Assembly: GCF_947498005.1 (NCBI RefSeq)
Contig: NZ_CANMIW010000002.1
Location: 1 to 64,000, forward strand
Reading direction: 5' to 3'
Source of the DNA: an uncultured Winogradskyella sp.
Lineage (GTDB): Bacteria > Bacteroidota > Bacteroidia > Flavobacteriales > Flavobacteriaceae
DNA: 64,000 nucleotides
A program made the translations under genes and the position numbers. Under the pieces are notes generated by a model. The model saw nothing but the letters and a program-made list of their open reading frames with translations, was not told the origin of the DNA and ran no database searches. Positions 17,738 through 26,415 of the stretch are shown one piece after another (within the stretch, counting starts at the first letter, position 1; each line of letters begins with the position of its first letter).

Positions 17738-18829
17738 TTATCTCGTAACTTGAAAAACTATAGGTATTGAAAATGGAAAATTTTTAAGTTTTCCATCTTG
17801 CATAGCAGGAACAACCTTAGGAAGCATTTTTATAACTCGATAAGCTTCTAATTTCAAAGAAGGAGTTGGTCCAGCTACATCTATGACTTCAATTTCTCCT
17901 TTTTTATTTGCTTTAAACTTGATGAAAATCCGTTTTTTTCCTGGAAGTAAACCCTTTGCTAGATTCGTATTAAAGTTTTTTAATATAAATGCACTAACGT
18001 TATTGTTCATGCAGGTTTTTCTTTTTCTGTTTGTTAAAGCCTTTTCGCATCCTGGATAAATAGGAATACGTTGAGTAACTCCATCAGGTACTTTAGTAGG
18101 AGTTATTATTTTCCTAAATTCTTTATTTGAAGATAATCCATTTTTAAATTTTATTTTTTCAGGTTTAGAACCTTCAGCGTTAAACTTCGTCCACGTGCCA
18201 TGCAATTGGCCTTTTTGATAAGTCCCAGTCCATTCTAATTCTCTGTTTTTTAAAAACCTTTTTTCCTGTCCATTTACTTTGTCTTTAGAAATGTTACCTT
18301 CAAGCTTTATATCTCCATTTTCGTAGTATTGCTTGTACATCCCATGTCTATAACCATCTTTATAAGTTACAATCCATGCTATTTGTCCATTTTCATAAAA
18401 TTGTTTCCATTCACCAGAAAGTTCAGAATTACTGTAGGTAGATTCTACAAGTAGTTTTCCGTTTTTTAAAAATTTTTTGAAATAACCATTGCCAAGTTCA
18501 TTGATTGTTTTCAATTCACCGCTTTTGTAAAAACTTCTTTTAATATAAGTGTCATCTTCTTTTTCTGTTTTACTTTTAAGAGATCCATCTTCATAATAGG
18601 ATATAAAGTCTTTGTTTTGTTTTCCATCTTTATAACTGTATATACTTTTAACTTGACCGTTTTTATAATAGCTCTTCCATGTTGAAGCACGTTTGTTAGA
18701 TAAATATTGACCTTCAAGTAGTAATTCGCCAGAATCATAATATTTTTTATACGGACCATCTGGTTGTATTTGTGCTATTGTGAACTGAAACGTAAATAAG
18801 CACAAAACAACTAAAACTATATACTTCAT
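17738..18829 (-). CDS. MORN-repeat protein with TonB C-terminal domain, paralog 3
   Basis: 363 residues, first gene of the tandem set as transcribed. Signal peptide ends FTIAQ, then MORN-like units (GQYLSNKRASTWKSYYKNGQ, GEWKQFYENGQIAWIVTYKDGYRHGMYKQYYENGD), YPGCEKAL, and a TonB_C-like domain (IFIKFKANKKGEIEVIDVAGPTPSLKLEAYRVIKMLPKVVPAMQ). All three paralogs end with the same motif (PFSIPIVFQV or close to it). The gene spacing is about 25 bp in each case, consistent with one transcript and stepwise tandem duplication. Confidence 0.8.
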   Translation of the reverse strand: MKYIVLVVLCLFTFQFTIAQIQPDGPYKKYYDSGELLLEGQYLSNKRASTWKSYYKNGQVKSIYSYKDGKQNKDFISYYEDGSLKSKTEKEDDTYIKRSFYKSGELKTINELGNGYFKKFLKNGKLLVESTYSNSELSGEWKQFYENGQIAWIVTYKDGYRHGMYKQYYENGDIKLEGNISKDKVNGQEKRFLKNRELEWTGTYQKGQLHGTWTKFNAEGSKPEKIKFKNGLSSNKEFRKIITPTKVPDGVTQRIPIYPGCEKALTNRKRKTCMNNNVSAFILKNFNTNLAKGLLPGKKRIFIKFKANKKGEIEVIDVAGPTPSLKLEAYRVIKMLPKVVPAMQDGKLKNFPFSIPIVFQVTR

Positions 18830-18853
18830 ATGGATTAATTAAGTTTTATAAAG

Positions 18854-19615
18854 TTAAACGAAATTTATGACAGCGTCATAAAATTCTTGAGGGTTTTCAG
18901 CATGCAACCAATGGCCAGCTTTGCTGATGGTTATAATTTTAGAATTGGGAAAATGACGATGAATAATAGTTTCGTCTGCTTTTGGTATATATTCTGAACG
19001 ATCACCTCGTAAAAATAAAGTGTCCTTATTAAAACTGGCATGTATTGGTAAGGCTTCACCAACTTCAGAAACATTTTCTTTTAAAACTTCTAAATTAATT
19101 CGAAGACCTAGCTGTCCTTTCTCAACCCAATATAAGTTTTTTAGCAAAAACATACGTGTGCCAACGTCTTGTATATAATTACTTAGAGCTTTATCTGCTT
19201 CTCCTCTAGATTTAATTTGCGTAAAATCTAAACTACTTAATCCTTCTAAAATTGCATCGTGATGTACAGGGTAATAGCGTGGCGAAATATCAGCCACCAA
19301 TAGTTTACTTACTAATTCTGGGTATTTTGAAGCAAACAGCATAGCTGTTTTTCCACCCATAGAGTGCCCTAATAATATGATGTCGTTTAAATTATGAGAT
19401 TCACAGTAATTTTTTAAATCTTCAGCTAATAGATCATAATCAAAATCGTTTGAATGAAAACTGCGACCGTGATTACGTTGATCTACGAGGTGTATTTCAA
19501 AATTAGATTCAGAAAATTGTCTTGCCAAGGTTTTCCAATTATCTCCCATGCCTAAAAATCCATGTAGAATAATAAATGGTTTGCCTTCTCCTATAATGTT
19601 TGAGTGTAGTTTCAT
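18854..19615 (-). CDS. alpha/beta-fold hydrolase, YbfF-like esterase
   Basis: A 253-residue alpha/beta hydrolase. Oxyanion motif LHGFLGMGDNW is at 18-28, DQRNHGRS at 45-52, the nucleophile elbow GHSMGG has Ser85, and the catalytic His235 lies in AGHWLH near the end. The DQRNHG motif and size are characteristic of the YbfF esterase group, which acts on short acyl esters or thioesters. No signal peptide is present, so it is cytoplasmic. The true substrate is unknown. Confidence 0.88.
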   Translation of the reverse strand: MKLHSNIIGEGKPFIILHGFLGMGDNWKTLARQFSESNFEIHLVDQRNHGRSFHSNDFDYDLLAEDLKNYCESHNLNDIILLGHSMGGKTAMLFASKYPELVSKLLVADISPRYYPVHHDAILEGLSSLDFTQIKSRGEADKALSNYIQDVGTRMFLLKNLYWVEKGQLGLRINLEVLKENVSEVGEALPIHASFNKDTLFLRGDRSEYIPKADETIIHRHFPNSKIITISKAGHWLHAENPQEFYDAVINFV

Positions 19616-19744
19616 GTTTTTTAATTTTTACACAAAAGTGCAATGACAATGCGTGTTAAACGAGAATGTGTTTTTGTAAAATTGTATTTAAATAATTGAA
19701 ATTTCTCATTTTAATCTGAGATACTTCAACTTTACAATATGGTT

Positions 19745-20458
19745 TTATTTTAGCTTTTCTAAATACATGCTAATTACATTCTCAATGCCTAAATATAAGC
19801 TTTCAGCAATAAGAGCGTGCCCAATTGAAACCTCTAATAATCCATTAATATGTTCTTTAAAAAACTGAATATTTTCTAAGGATAAATCATGTCCTGCATT
19901 AATACCAAATTGCAATGAATTTGCTAATTCTGCACACTCAGAATAAGGCTTAATCGCTTCTTTATTACCTAGGCTATATTGATGAGCAAACGCTTCAGTA
20001 TAAAGTTCAATTCTATCCGTTCCTGTTGCTTTTGCACCTTCAATCTGGTGTAAATCTGGATCTACAAATATGGATGTTCTAATACCATTATCTTTAAATT
20101 CTTTAATTACTTCAACTAAAAAATCTTTGTGCTTTATGGTGTCCCAACCAGCATTAGATGTTATAGCATCAATAGAATCTGGTACTAAAGTAACTTGCGT
20201 GGGTTTTATTTTTAGAACCATGTCTACAAACTTAGGAATAGGATTGCCTTCAATATTGTATTCTGTGTAAACTTCTGGTTTTAAATCATAAGCATCTTGA
20301 TAGCGAATATGTCTTTCGTCTGGTCTTGGGTGAATAGTGACACCTTCCGCACCAAAACGCTGAACGTCTTTTGCAAACTGAACCACATTTGGTACGTCAC
20401 CACCACGACTATTTCTGAGAGTTGCAATCTTATTTATGTTTACACTTAATTTGGTCAT
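19745..20458 (-). CDS. pdxJ: pyridoxine 5'-phosphate synthase
   Basis: A 237-residue PdxJ protein, which joins 1-deoxyxylulose-5-phosphate and 3-amino-2-oxopropyl phosphate to make pyridoxine 5'-phosphate in de novo vitamin B6 synthesis. Motifs are intact: SVNINKIATLRNSRGGDVPNV at the start, GVTIHPRPDERHI, and SIGHALIAESLYLG at the C-terminal phosphate site. An exact -7 box (TATTTTTG on the minus strand, 20478-20485) lies 20-27 bp upstream of the ATG. The gene is divergent from the CBS-nadK cluster. Confidence 0.96.
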   Translation of the reverse strand: MTKLSVNINKIATLRNSRGGDVPNVVQFAKDVQRFGAEGVTIHPRPDERHIRYQDAYDLKPEVYTEYNIEGNPIPKFVDMVLKIKPTQVTLVPDSIDAITSNAGWDTIKHKDFLVEVIKEFKDNGIRTSIFVDPDLHQIEGAKATGTDRIELYTEAFAHQYSLGNKEAIKPYSECAELANSLQFGINAGHDLSLENIQFFKEHINGLLEVSIGHALIAESLYLGIENVISMYLEKLK

Positions 20459-20477
20459 AATTAAATTTTTTGATTAA

Positions 20478-20485
20478 CAAAAATA
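20478..20485 (-). promoter_or_regulatory. candidate pdxJ -7 promoter element TATTTTTG
   Basis: An exact TAnnTTTG match on the minus strand, 20 bp before the pdxJ start. A clear -33 TTG at the normal distance is not seen. Confidence 0.4.
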
Positions 20486-20548
20486 CAAACAAGTGCATGC
20501 TTTTTGTGGGTTTTTTTGATTAATTTGCACCTAAATTTATTTTGCATA

Positions 20549-21205
20549 ATGGAGCTTCAAAATTTTGTAATCAATGATATTAAACCCTTAAGTGTAACTG
20601 ATAAAATTGGCGATCTACAAACGTTATTTAATCAATTGACATATTCACATATTCCTGTAATGAAGGATAATGTCTATATGGGTTGTATTTCTGAAACTGA
20701 TACGCATTGTTTTGAGAACAATATTACCATTAGTGACTGTGCCTATGCTATTGAAGGTTTTTTTGTGAGACCTACCACAAATTGGTTAGATGTATTAGAA
20801 GCATTTGCACAAAATGACTCTAATATTTTGCCAATTCTAGACCAGAATAATAAATATCTTGGCTATTATGAGCTAAATGATATTATACATTTGTTTAATG
20901 AAACGCCATTTTTTTCTGAACCTGGTGGAATTTTAATTGTTGAGAAAGGAATTAACGATTATTCGTTTAGTGAAATTAGCCAAATTGTAGAGTCTAATGA
21001 TGCTAAGCTTTTGGGTGCTTTTATTTCTAAAATGGATGGCGATTTAGTGAAGGTAACTTTAAAAATAAGTAATGCAAGTGTTAATGAAGTGATTCAAACC
21101 TTTAGACGTTACAGTTATAACATTGTTTCTGGTCATGAAGATGATTCTTATATTGAAAGTTTAAAAGAACGTTCACAATATCTCGATAAATACCTTAATA
21201 TGTAA
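20549..21205 (+). CDS. CBS domain pair protein
   Basis: 218 residues from the ATG at 20549 (MELQNFVINDIKPL); a 15-residue upstream extension begins at a non-ATG codon and is not supported. Two CBS domains occupy about residues 1-125 (KIGDLQTLFNQLTYSHIPVMKDNVYMGCIS and DVLEAFAQNDSNILPILDQNNKYLGYYEL), followed by an ACT-like C-terminal domain (GILIVEKGINDYSFSEISQIVESNDAKLLGAFISKM). CBS pairs usually bind adenosyl nucleotides. Its constant position before nadK in flavobacteria suggests a link to nucleotide cofactor status, which is inference. Confidence 0.85.
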   Translation: MELQNFVINDIKPLSVTDKIGDLQTLFNQLTYSHIPVMKDNVYMGCISETDTHCFENNITISDCAYAIEGFFVRPTTNWLDVLEAFAQNDSNILPILDQNNKYLGYYELNDIIHLFNETPFFSEPGGILIVEKGINDYSFSEISQIVESNDAKLLGAFISKMDGDLVKVTLKISNASVNEVIQTFRRYSYNIVSGHEDDSYIESLKERSQYLDKYLNM

Positions 21206-21285
21206 TGATGAATTAAACTGTTTTAGATTTTTTTTGAATAAAAATAAAAGCACCGTTTAAGACTATTATAGAATAACAATTATAC

Positions 21286-22164
21286 ATGAAAGTAGCAATA
21301 TACGGTCAAAATTACGTTAAGGAAACTACACAAAAGGCTGTAGAGCAATTACTTGATGTCTTATTAGATAAAAAGGCTGATGTTTTTTTTGAACGCGAAT
21401 TTTTAACGACTCAGAGTTCTGAAATCCAAAATAGTTCAAAAGTGCAAATATTTGATGCGCTTGATACATCGTATGATCTATTAATTAGTGTTGGAGGTGA
21501 TGGTACCATTTTAAGAGCTGTAACCTATGTTAGAGATTTAGGAATACCAATTGTAGGTATTAACACAGGGCGTTTAGGGTTTTTAGCAACTATACAAACC
21601 GAAGATATTGAGTCTGCATTAACTGAGATTTTTAAAGGCGAATACAAAATATCGGAGCGTTCATTGTTAAGTGTATCCACCGAGCCAGAACATGAGGATA
21701 TACTTAAAACAAATTTTGCTCTTAATGAAATAGCTATTAGTAGAAAAAATACAACCTCTATGATTACTGTAGATACACATCTTAATGATTTGTATTTAAC
21801 GTCTTATTGGGCAGACGGTCTTATTTTGTCTACACCAACTGGGTCAACAGGTTATTCTTTAAGTTGTGGTGGGCCAGTGATAACGCCAGATGCTAAGAGT
21901 TTTGCTTTAACACCTATAGCGCCTCATAATTTGAGTGCTCGTCCGCTTATAATACCAGATAATACAACAGTAAAGTTAAAAGTCAATGGACGAGAAGATC
22001 AGTTTCTCATGTCTCTTGATTCTAGAATTGTAACCTTATCTAATACAACCACTGTAACGATAGAGAAAGCAAATTTTGTTGTAAAAATGGTGGAATTATT
22101 AGATGAAACCTTTCTAGAGACGCTTCGAAAAAAATTACTTTGGGGAGAAGACCGACGCAACTAA
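21286..22164 (+). CDS. nadK: NAD kinase
   Basis: A 292-residue ATP-NAD kinase that phosphorylates NAD to NADP. The hallmark GGDG (70-73, in LISVGGDGTILRAV) and the second motif (DGLILSTPTGSTGYSLSCGGPVI) are present, as is the LTPIAPHNLSARPLI segment. It is cytoplasmic. It sits in the conserved block between the CBS gene and the DUF6089/uppS/bamA genes. Confidence 0.97.
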   Translation: MKVAIYGQNYVKETTQKAVEQLLDVLLDKKADVFFEREFLTTQSSEIQNSSKVQIFDALDTSYDLLISVGGDGTILRAVTYVRDLGIPIVGINTGRLGFLATIQTEDIESALTEIFKGEYKISERSLLSVSTEPEHEDILKTNFALNEIAISRKNTTSMITVDTHLNDLYLTSYWADGLILSTPTGSTGYSLSCGGPVITPDAKSFALTPIAPHNLSARPLIIPDNTTVKLKVNGREDQFLMSLDSRIVTLSNTTTVTIEKANFVVKMVELLDETFLETLRKKLLWGEDRRN

Positions 22165-22227
22165 ATAATTAGGAATAACAATAAATACCTTAAAAATCAG
22201 TTAATCTGTAATACATTTTGTGTCAAA

Positions 22228-22259
22228 TTGTTTCACAAAATTCTTAATTGTTATATTTG
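22228..22259 (+). promoter_or_regulatory. promoter of the DUF6089-uppS-bamA operon
   Basis: TTG (22228-22230), 21 nt, then TATATTTG (22252-22259), an exact TAnnTTTG box. The predicted start of transcription is only about 10 nt before the ATG at 22277, which rules out the longer upstream opening at 22220. Confidence 0.6.
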
Positions 22260-22276
22260 CAAACTTTGAAAAATTT

Positions 22277-22966
22277 ATGAGGTATTTTTTTCTATTTTTA
22301 TTTAGTGCTTTTATGGTTAACACAATTGATGCTCAAATCTATGAGGTTGGTGTGTTTGTTGGTGGTAGTAATTTTATTGGAGATGTAGGCTCGAGTAAAT
22401 ACATTTCTCCAAATCAGCCAGCTTTTGGAGCTTTATTTAAGTGGAATAGAAGTCCTAGGCATTCATTTAGAGCTTCCGTTACGTTTACAGATTTAAACGG
22501 TATTGATGGAAAATCTGACGATCCTAGAAGAATAGAAAGAGGTTATGAATTTAATTCTAATATTTTAGAAGTATCAGCAGGTATGGAATTTACGTTTTTT
22601 GATTTTGATCTTCATACAAGCGGAATGAAAGGAACACCATATTTATATACAGGTATATCAGTTGCCAATCATGATAATTTTTATTTTTCGCCAGCAGGCG
22701 AGATTGTTTCAGAAGATACAGATAGTTGGGCATTTGGGATTCCTATGGCCATTGGTTATAAAACCAATATTACCAATCAATTAATTTTGGCAGCAGAAAT
22801 TGGTGCTCGTTATACGTTCTCAGATGAGTTAGATGGTAGTATGCCAGACTCAGAATATAGAGAGCAGTTTAGTTTTGGAAACATCAATAATAATGATTGG
22901 TATATGTTTACAGGATTTACACTAACTTACACCTTTGGTAGACGACCTTGTTATTGCAATTTTTAA
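22277..22966 (+). CDS. DUF6089 outer-membrane barrel protein
   Basis: 229 residues from the ATG at 22277 (MRYFFLFLFSAFMVNTIDAQ, a clean signal peptide). The rest is rich in alternating beta strands with glycine and aromatics (YEVGVFVGGSNFIGDVG, FGALFKWNRSPRHSFRAS, YMFTGFTLTYTFGRR), typical of a small outer-membrane barrel. Its stop codon is one base from the uppS start. The family sits next to bamA throughout flavobacteria; its role is unknown. Confidence 0.8.
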   Translation: MRYFFLFLFSAFMVNTIDAQIYEVGVFVGGSNFIGDVGSSKYISPNQPAFGALFKWNRSPRHSFRASVTFTDLNGIDGKSDDPRRIERGYEFNSNILEVSAGMEFTFFDFDLHTSGMKGTPYLYTGISVANHDNFYFSPAGEIVSEDTDSWAFGIPMAIGYKTNITNQLILAAEIGARYTFSDELDGSMPDSEYREQFSFGNINNNDWYMFTGFTLTYTFGRRPCYCNF

Positions 22967-22967
22967 A

Positions 22968-23708
22968 ATGAGTATTAAAGAACAAATAAATAAAGATAAG
23001 CTTCCTAAACACATTGCTGTTATTATGGATGGTAATGGACGTTGGGCAAAGCAGCAAGGGCTAATAAGAGCAATTGGTCATGAGAATGGTACAAAATCTG
23101 TAAGAGAAACTGTAGAAGCCAGTGCAGAATTAGGGATAAAAAACCTCACACTTTATGCGTTTTCTACAGAGAACTGGAATAGGCCAAAATTAGAAGTTCA
23201 GACATTAATGAAACTTTTGGTTAAATCTTTAAAGAAAGAGATTAAAACCTTACAAGATAATGGTATAAAACTATCAGCCATTGGATCGCTAAAAGATTTA
23301 CCTAGAAAAGCGCATAACGAACTATTAGATGTAATAGAAAAGACAAAAAATAATGATAATATGACATTAACCTTAGCGTTAAGCTATGGTTCTCGTGAAG
23401 AAATTGTTAATGTTATCAAAGAATTGTCAGTTAAAGTTAAAAATAATATAATTTCTTCTGAAAGTATTGATGAATCAATTATAAATAAGCATCTTTACAC
23501 GCAAAATTTACCAGACGTAGACTTACTTATTCGCACAAGTGGAGAACAACGTATTAGTAATTTTTTGCTTTGGCAGATAGCCTATGCAGAATTATATTTT
23601 ACAGATATTTTATGGCCAGATTTTAAAAAAGAAAATCTTTATGAGGCAATCGTAAATTATCAAAACAGAGAACGAAGATTTGGAAAAACAAGCGAACAAC
23701 TTACCTAA
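22968..23708 (+). CDS. uppS: isoprenyl (undecaprenyl diphosphate) synthase
   Basis: 246 residues from the ATG at 22968. This cis-prenyltransferase makes the C55 lipid carrier for peptidoglycan and surface polysaccharide assembly. The catalytic Asp21 lies in VIMDGNGRWAKQQG; the diphosphate-binding RTSGEQRISNFLLWQ and the end motif AELYFTDILWPDF are intact. An in-frame upstream TTG at 22935 lies within the preceding gene and is rejected. The 3' end overlaps bamA if the latter starts at 23680. Confidence 0.96.
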   Translation: MSIKEQINKDKLPKHIAVIMDGNGRWAKQQGLIRAIGHENGTKSVRETVEASAELGIKNLTLYAFSTENWNRPKLEVQTLMKLLVKSLKKEIKTLQDNGIKLSAIGSLKDLPRKAHNELLDVIEKTKNNDNMTLTLALSYGSREEIVNVIKELSVKVKNNIISSESIDESIINKHLYTQNLPDVDLLIRTSGEQRISNFLLWQIAYAELYFTDILWPDFKKENLYEAIVNYQNRERRFGKTSEQLT

Positions 23709-26289
23709 TAATTCAGTTTTGAATTCATTCATAAAACTTTTTTGTACTGTATTACTGTTTACAATTTCATTTGCAAGTAATGCTCAAGTAAAAGCAGGAG
23801 AAACCTATTTAATTAAAGAAATTACGGTTACAGGAAACACTAACTTTAGTGCACAAACCATAATAGCCTATTCTAAATTAAGAAAGGACGAAGAAATACA
23901 AGTTGGTGGAGAAAAAATCGCCAATGCTGTAAAAACATTATGGAAATCTAATTTATTTAGTAGTATTGATATCTATGTGACTAACATTGATGGAAGCACT
24001 GCAGATTTAGAAATTCAATTAATTGACTTGCCAGAACTTAAAGAACTTACTATAGAAGGTGTTAAGAAAAGTAAGAAAGATGAAATAATTTCGGAAAATA
24101 AATTAAAGCCTGGTGTAAAAGTTACAGAAAACTTAATCGCTACTACTAAAAACTATCTTACCAATAAATATAGAAAAAAAGGGTTCTTAAATACTAAAGT
24201 TAGTATTAAGACCACCCAAGTTATTGATTCTGTTGAGAAAGAGCGTGTTAATATGACTTTGGATATTAACCAAGGCGAGAAAGTAAAAATTAAGGCTATT
24301 ACTTTTGATGGTAATGAAAAAATAGCGGATAAAAAGCTTCGTAAAGCAATGAAAAACACGAAGCAAAAAAGTCTAAGTCCGTTGAGAATCTTAAAACGCT
24401 CTAAATATATTGAAGACGATTTTAAAACAGACCTAGTTAGCTTAGTTGATTATTATAAAGAGAATGGATACAGAGATGCGAGAGTGATTTCAGATTCTAT
24501 TACTTATATAGACGATAAAACGATAAACCTTAATATAAAAGTAGAAGAAGGTGAGAAATATACGTTTGGTAAAATAACTTTTGTAGGTAATACAGTATAT
24601 TCTGACAGACAACTAGCACTATTATTAGGTATTAAAGAAGGCGATACATATAATGGAGTAGAATTGAGAGAACGTATTGCAGATGATACCAATCCAGATG
24701 CTCAAGATATTACCAACTTATATCAAAATAACGGTTACATGTTCTCTACAATTAATCCAGTAGAAGTAAGTGCAGAAGGTAATGTTATTGATATGGAAAT
24801 TAGAATTTCTGAAGGTAAGCCAGCTTATTTTAACAACGTGACAATTGTTGGAAATGATGTTACTAATGATCATGTTATTTATAGAGAAATAAGAACACGT
24901 CCAGGAGAGTTATATAGAAAGTCTGATATAATTAGAACAATTAGAGAATTAGGACAATTAGGATTTTTTGACGCTCAGCAAATTACGCCAAATATCAAAA
25001 ACCCTAATCCTGTAGATGGTACATTAGATGTAGAATATTCTGTTGCAGAACAAGGATCTAGTCAAATTCAACTGCAAGGTGGATATGGTGGAGGAGGTTT
25101 CATCGGTACTTTAGGTTTGTCATTCAATAATTTCTCAATTAAAAACCTTTTTAATAAAGAAGCGTACGTACCAGTTCCTAGAGGTGATGGCCAAAGTTTA
25201 GCATTAAGACTTCAAGCTAGTCAGTATTTTCAAACATATAGTTTTTCATTTAGTGAGCCTTGGCTTGGTGGTAAAAAGCCATACCAGATGTCAACGTCGC
25301 TTTCGCATTCTAAACAGTTTTTGTATGATTCATCTACAGGAACAGCAAATAAGAGTAGAAGTTTTAATATTACAGGTATAACCTTTGGATTGTCTACTAG
25401 ACTTTCTAAACCAGATGATTACTTTTTATTATCACAGGCATTAAGTTATCAACATTATAATCTAAATAACTACACAACCAGCTTATTTACATTTGGTAAC
25501 GGGACGTCTAATAACCTTTCTTATACTATTGGCTTAAGTAGAAGTGACCTTAGAATTGATCCAATTTTCCCAACAGGAGGTTCAAGTTTCAATATTTCTG
25601 CTAAATTTTCATTCCCATACTCTTTAGTAAACGGTGTAGATTACGGAGCCTTAAGCGAAGATAGAGCAGATGAGGTAGAAAATTTAAATAACTCAACCGT
25701 TGGAAGTACAGCTTATAACGATGCTAATACTAGAATTGGAGAGATAGATCAAGAACGTTTTAAGTGGTTAGAATTTTATAAAATTAAATTTAAGGCAGAT
25801 TGGTACCAATCTTTAACAAAAAAGTTTGTATTAAAGCCTAGTGTAGAATTCGGGTTTCTTGGAGCATATAACAATGATAGAGGTGTAATCCCTTTTGAAC
25901 GTTTCTTCGTTGGTGGTGATGGATTAGCAAACTATTCCTTAGATGGAAGAGAAGTGATTCAGTTACGTGGTTATCCTAATCAATCATTATCAGATACTGA
26001 TGGTGGTTCTATATATAGCAAATTCTCTTTAGAATTGCGTTATCCTATTACTTTAGCCTCTCAAGCTAAAATATATGCGTTAACATTTTTAGAAGCAGGT
26101 AGTTCTGTGAATACATTCAAGGATTTTGATCCGTTTAACCTACAGAGATCAGCCGGTTTTGGGCTTAGAATCTTTATGCCAGCCTTTGGTTTATTAGGGA
26201 TAGACTTTGGTCATGCATTTGATGCAGCTCCATATGGTGCTTCAGTGAAAAGATGGGAAACTCACTTTATAATTGGTCAACAATTTTAA
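23680..26289 (+). CDS. bamA: outer membrane protein assembly factor BamA
   Basis: An 869-residue Omp85 protein that inserts beta-barrel proteins into the outer membrane. A signal peptide (LFCTVLLFTISFASNAQ) precedes five POTRA domains (about 45-440; for example EITVTGNTNFSAQTI and KITFVGNTVYSDRQL), followed by the 16-strand surface-antigen barrel ending in a phenylalanine (HFIIGQQF), the BAM recognition signal. No ATG lies near the 5' end: candidate TTG starts are 23680 (29-bp overlap with uppS) and 23719, the second giving a tighter signal peptide. The choice is uncertain. Confidence 0.95.
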   Translation: MEKQANNLPNNSVLNSFIKLFCTVLLFTISFASNAQVKAGETYLIKEITVTGNTNFSAQTIIAYSKLRKDEEIQVGGEKIANAVKTLWKSNLFSSIDIYVTNIDGSTADLEIQLIDLPELKELTIEGVKKSKKDEIISENKLKPGVKVTENLIATTKNYLTNKYRKKGFLNTKVSIKTTQVIDSVEKERVNMTLDINQGEKVKIKAITFDGNEKIADKKLRKAMKNTKQKSLSPLRILKRSKYIEDDFKTDLVSLVDYYKENGYRDARVISDSITYIDDKTINLNIKVEEGEKYTFGKITFVGNTVYSDRQLALLLGIKEGDTYNGVELRERIADDTNPDAQDITNLYQNNGYMFSTINPVEVSAEGNVIDMEIRISEGKPAYFNNVTIVGNDVTNDHVIYREIRTRPGELYRKSDIIRTIRELGQLGFFDAQQITPNIKNPNPVDGTLDVEYSVAEQGSSQIQLQGGYGGGGFIGTLGLSFNNFSIKNLFNKEAYVPVPRGDGQSLALRLQASQYFQTYSFSFSEPWLGGKKPYQMSTSLSHSKQFLYDSSTGTANKSRSFNITGITFGLSTRLSKPDDYFLLSQALSYQHYNLNNYTTSLFTFGNGTSNNLSYTIGLSRSDLRIDPIFPTGGSSFNISAKFSFPYSLVNGVDYGALSEDRADEVENLNNSTVGSTAYNDANTRIGEIDQERFKWLEFYKIKFKADWYQSLTKKFVLKPSVEFGFLGAYNNDRGVIPFERFFVGGDGLANYSLDGREVIQLRGYPNQSLSDTDGGSIYSKFSLELRYPITLASQAKIYALTFLEAGSSVNTFKDFDPFNLQRSAGFGLRIFMPAFGLLGIDFGHAFDAAPYGASVKRWETHFIIGQQF

Positions 26290-26362
26290 GTTTGGCACGA
26301 TATTTTCTAATAGCTTATTAAGAAATCATCATGGTGTTAAAATTTTTAAGAATTTATTTCGT

Positions 26363-26370
26363 TAAATTTG
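26363..26370 (+). promoter_or_regulatory. candidate -7 element TAAATTTG before the ompH pair
   Basis: An exact TAnnTTTG box 46 bp before the first in-frame ATG. The -33 TTG is not clear. It suggests that the two ompH genes can be transcribed separately from bamA. Confidence 0.4.
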
Positions 26371-26415
26371 AACATTAGTAACATTAAACTATAAAAATTT
26401 AATGTTACGACAAAA

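Noticed and set aside
15504..18829. Toxin-antitoxin system (YwqK antitoxin label) in the MORN/TonB-C genes
   Set aside because: The label comes from MORN-repeat similarity only. The proteins are exported and no toxin gene is adjacent.
22220..22276. Longer N-terminus for the DUF6089 protein
   Set aside because: The region contains the TTG/TATATTTG promoter, and the signal peptide starts at 22277.
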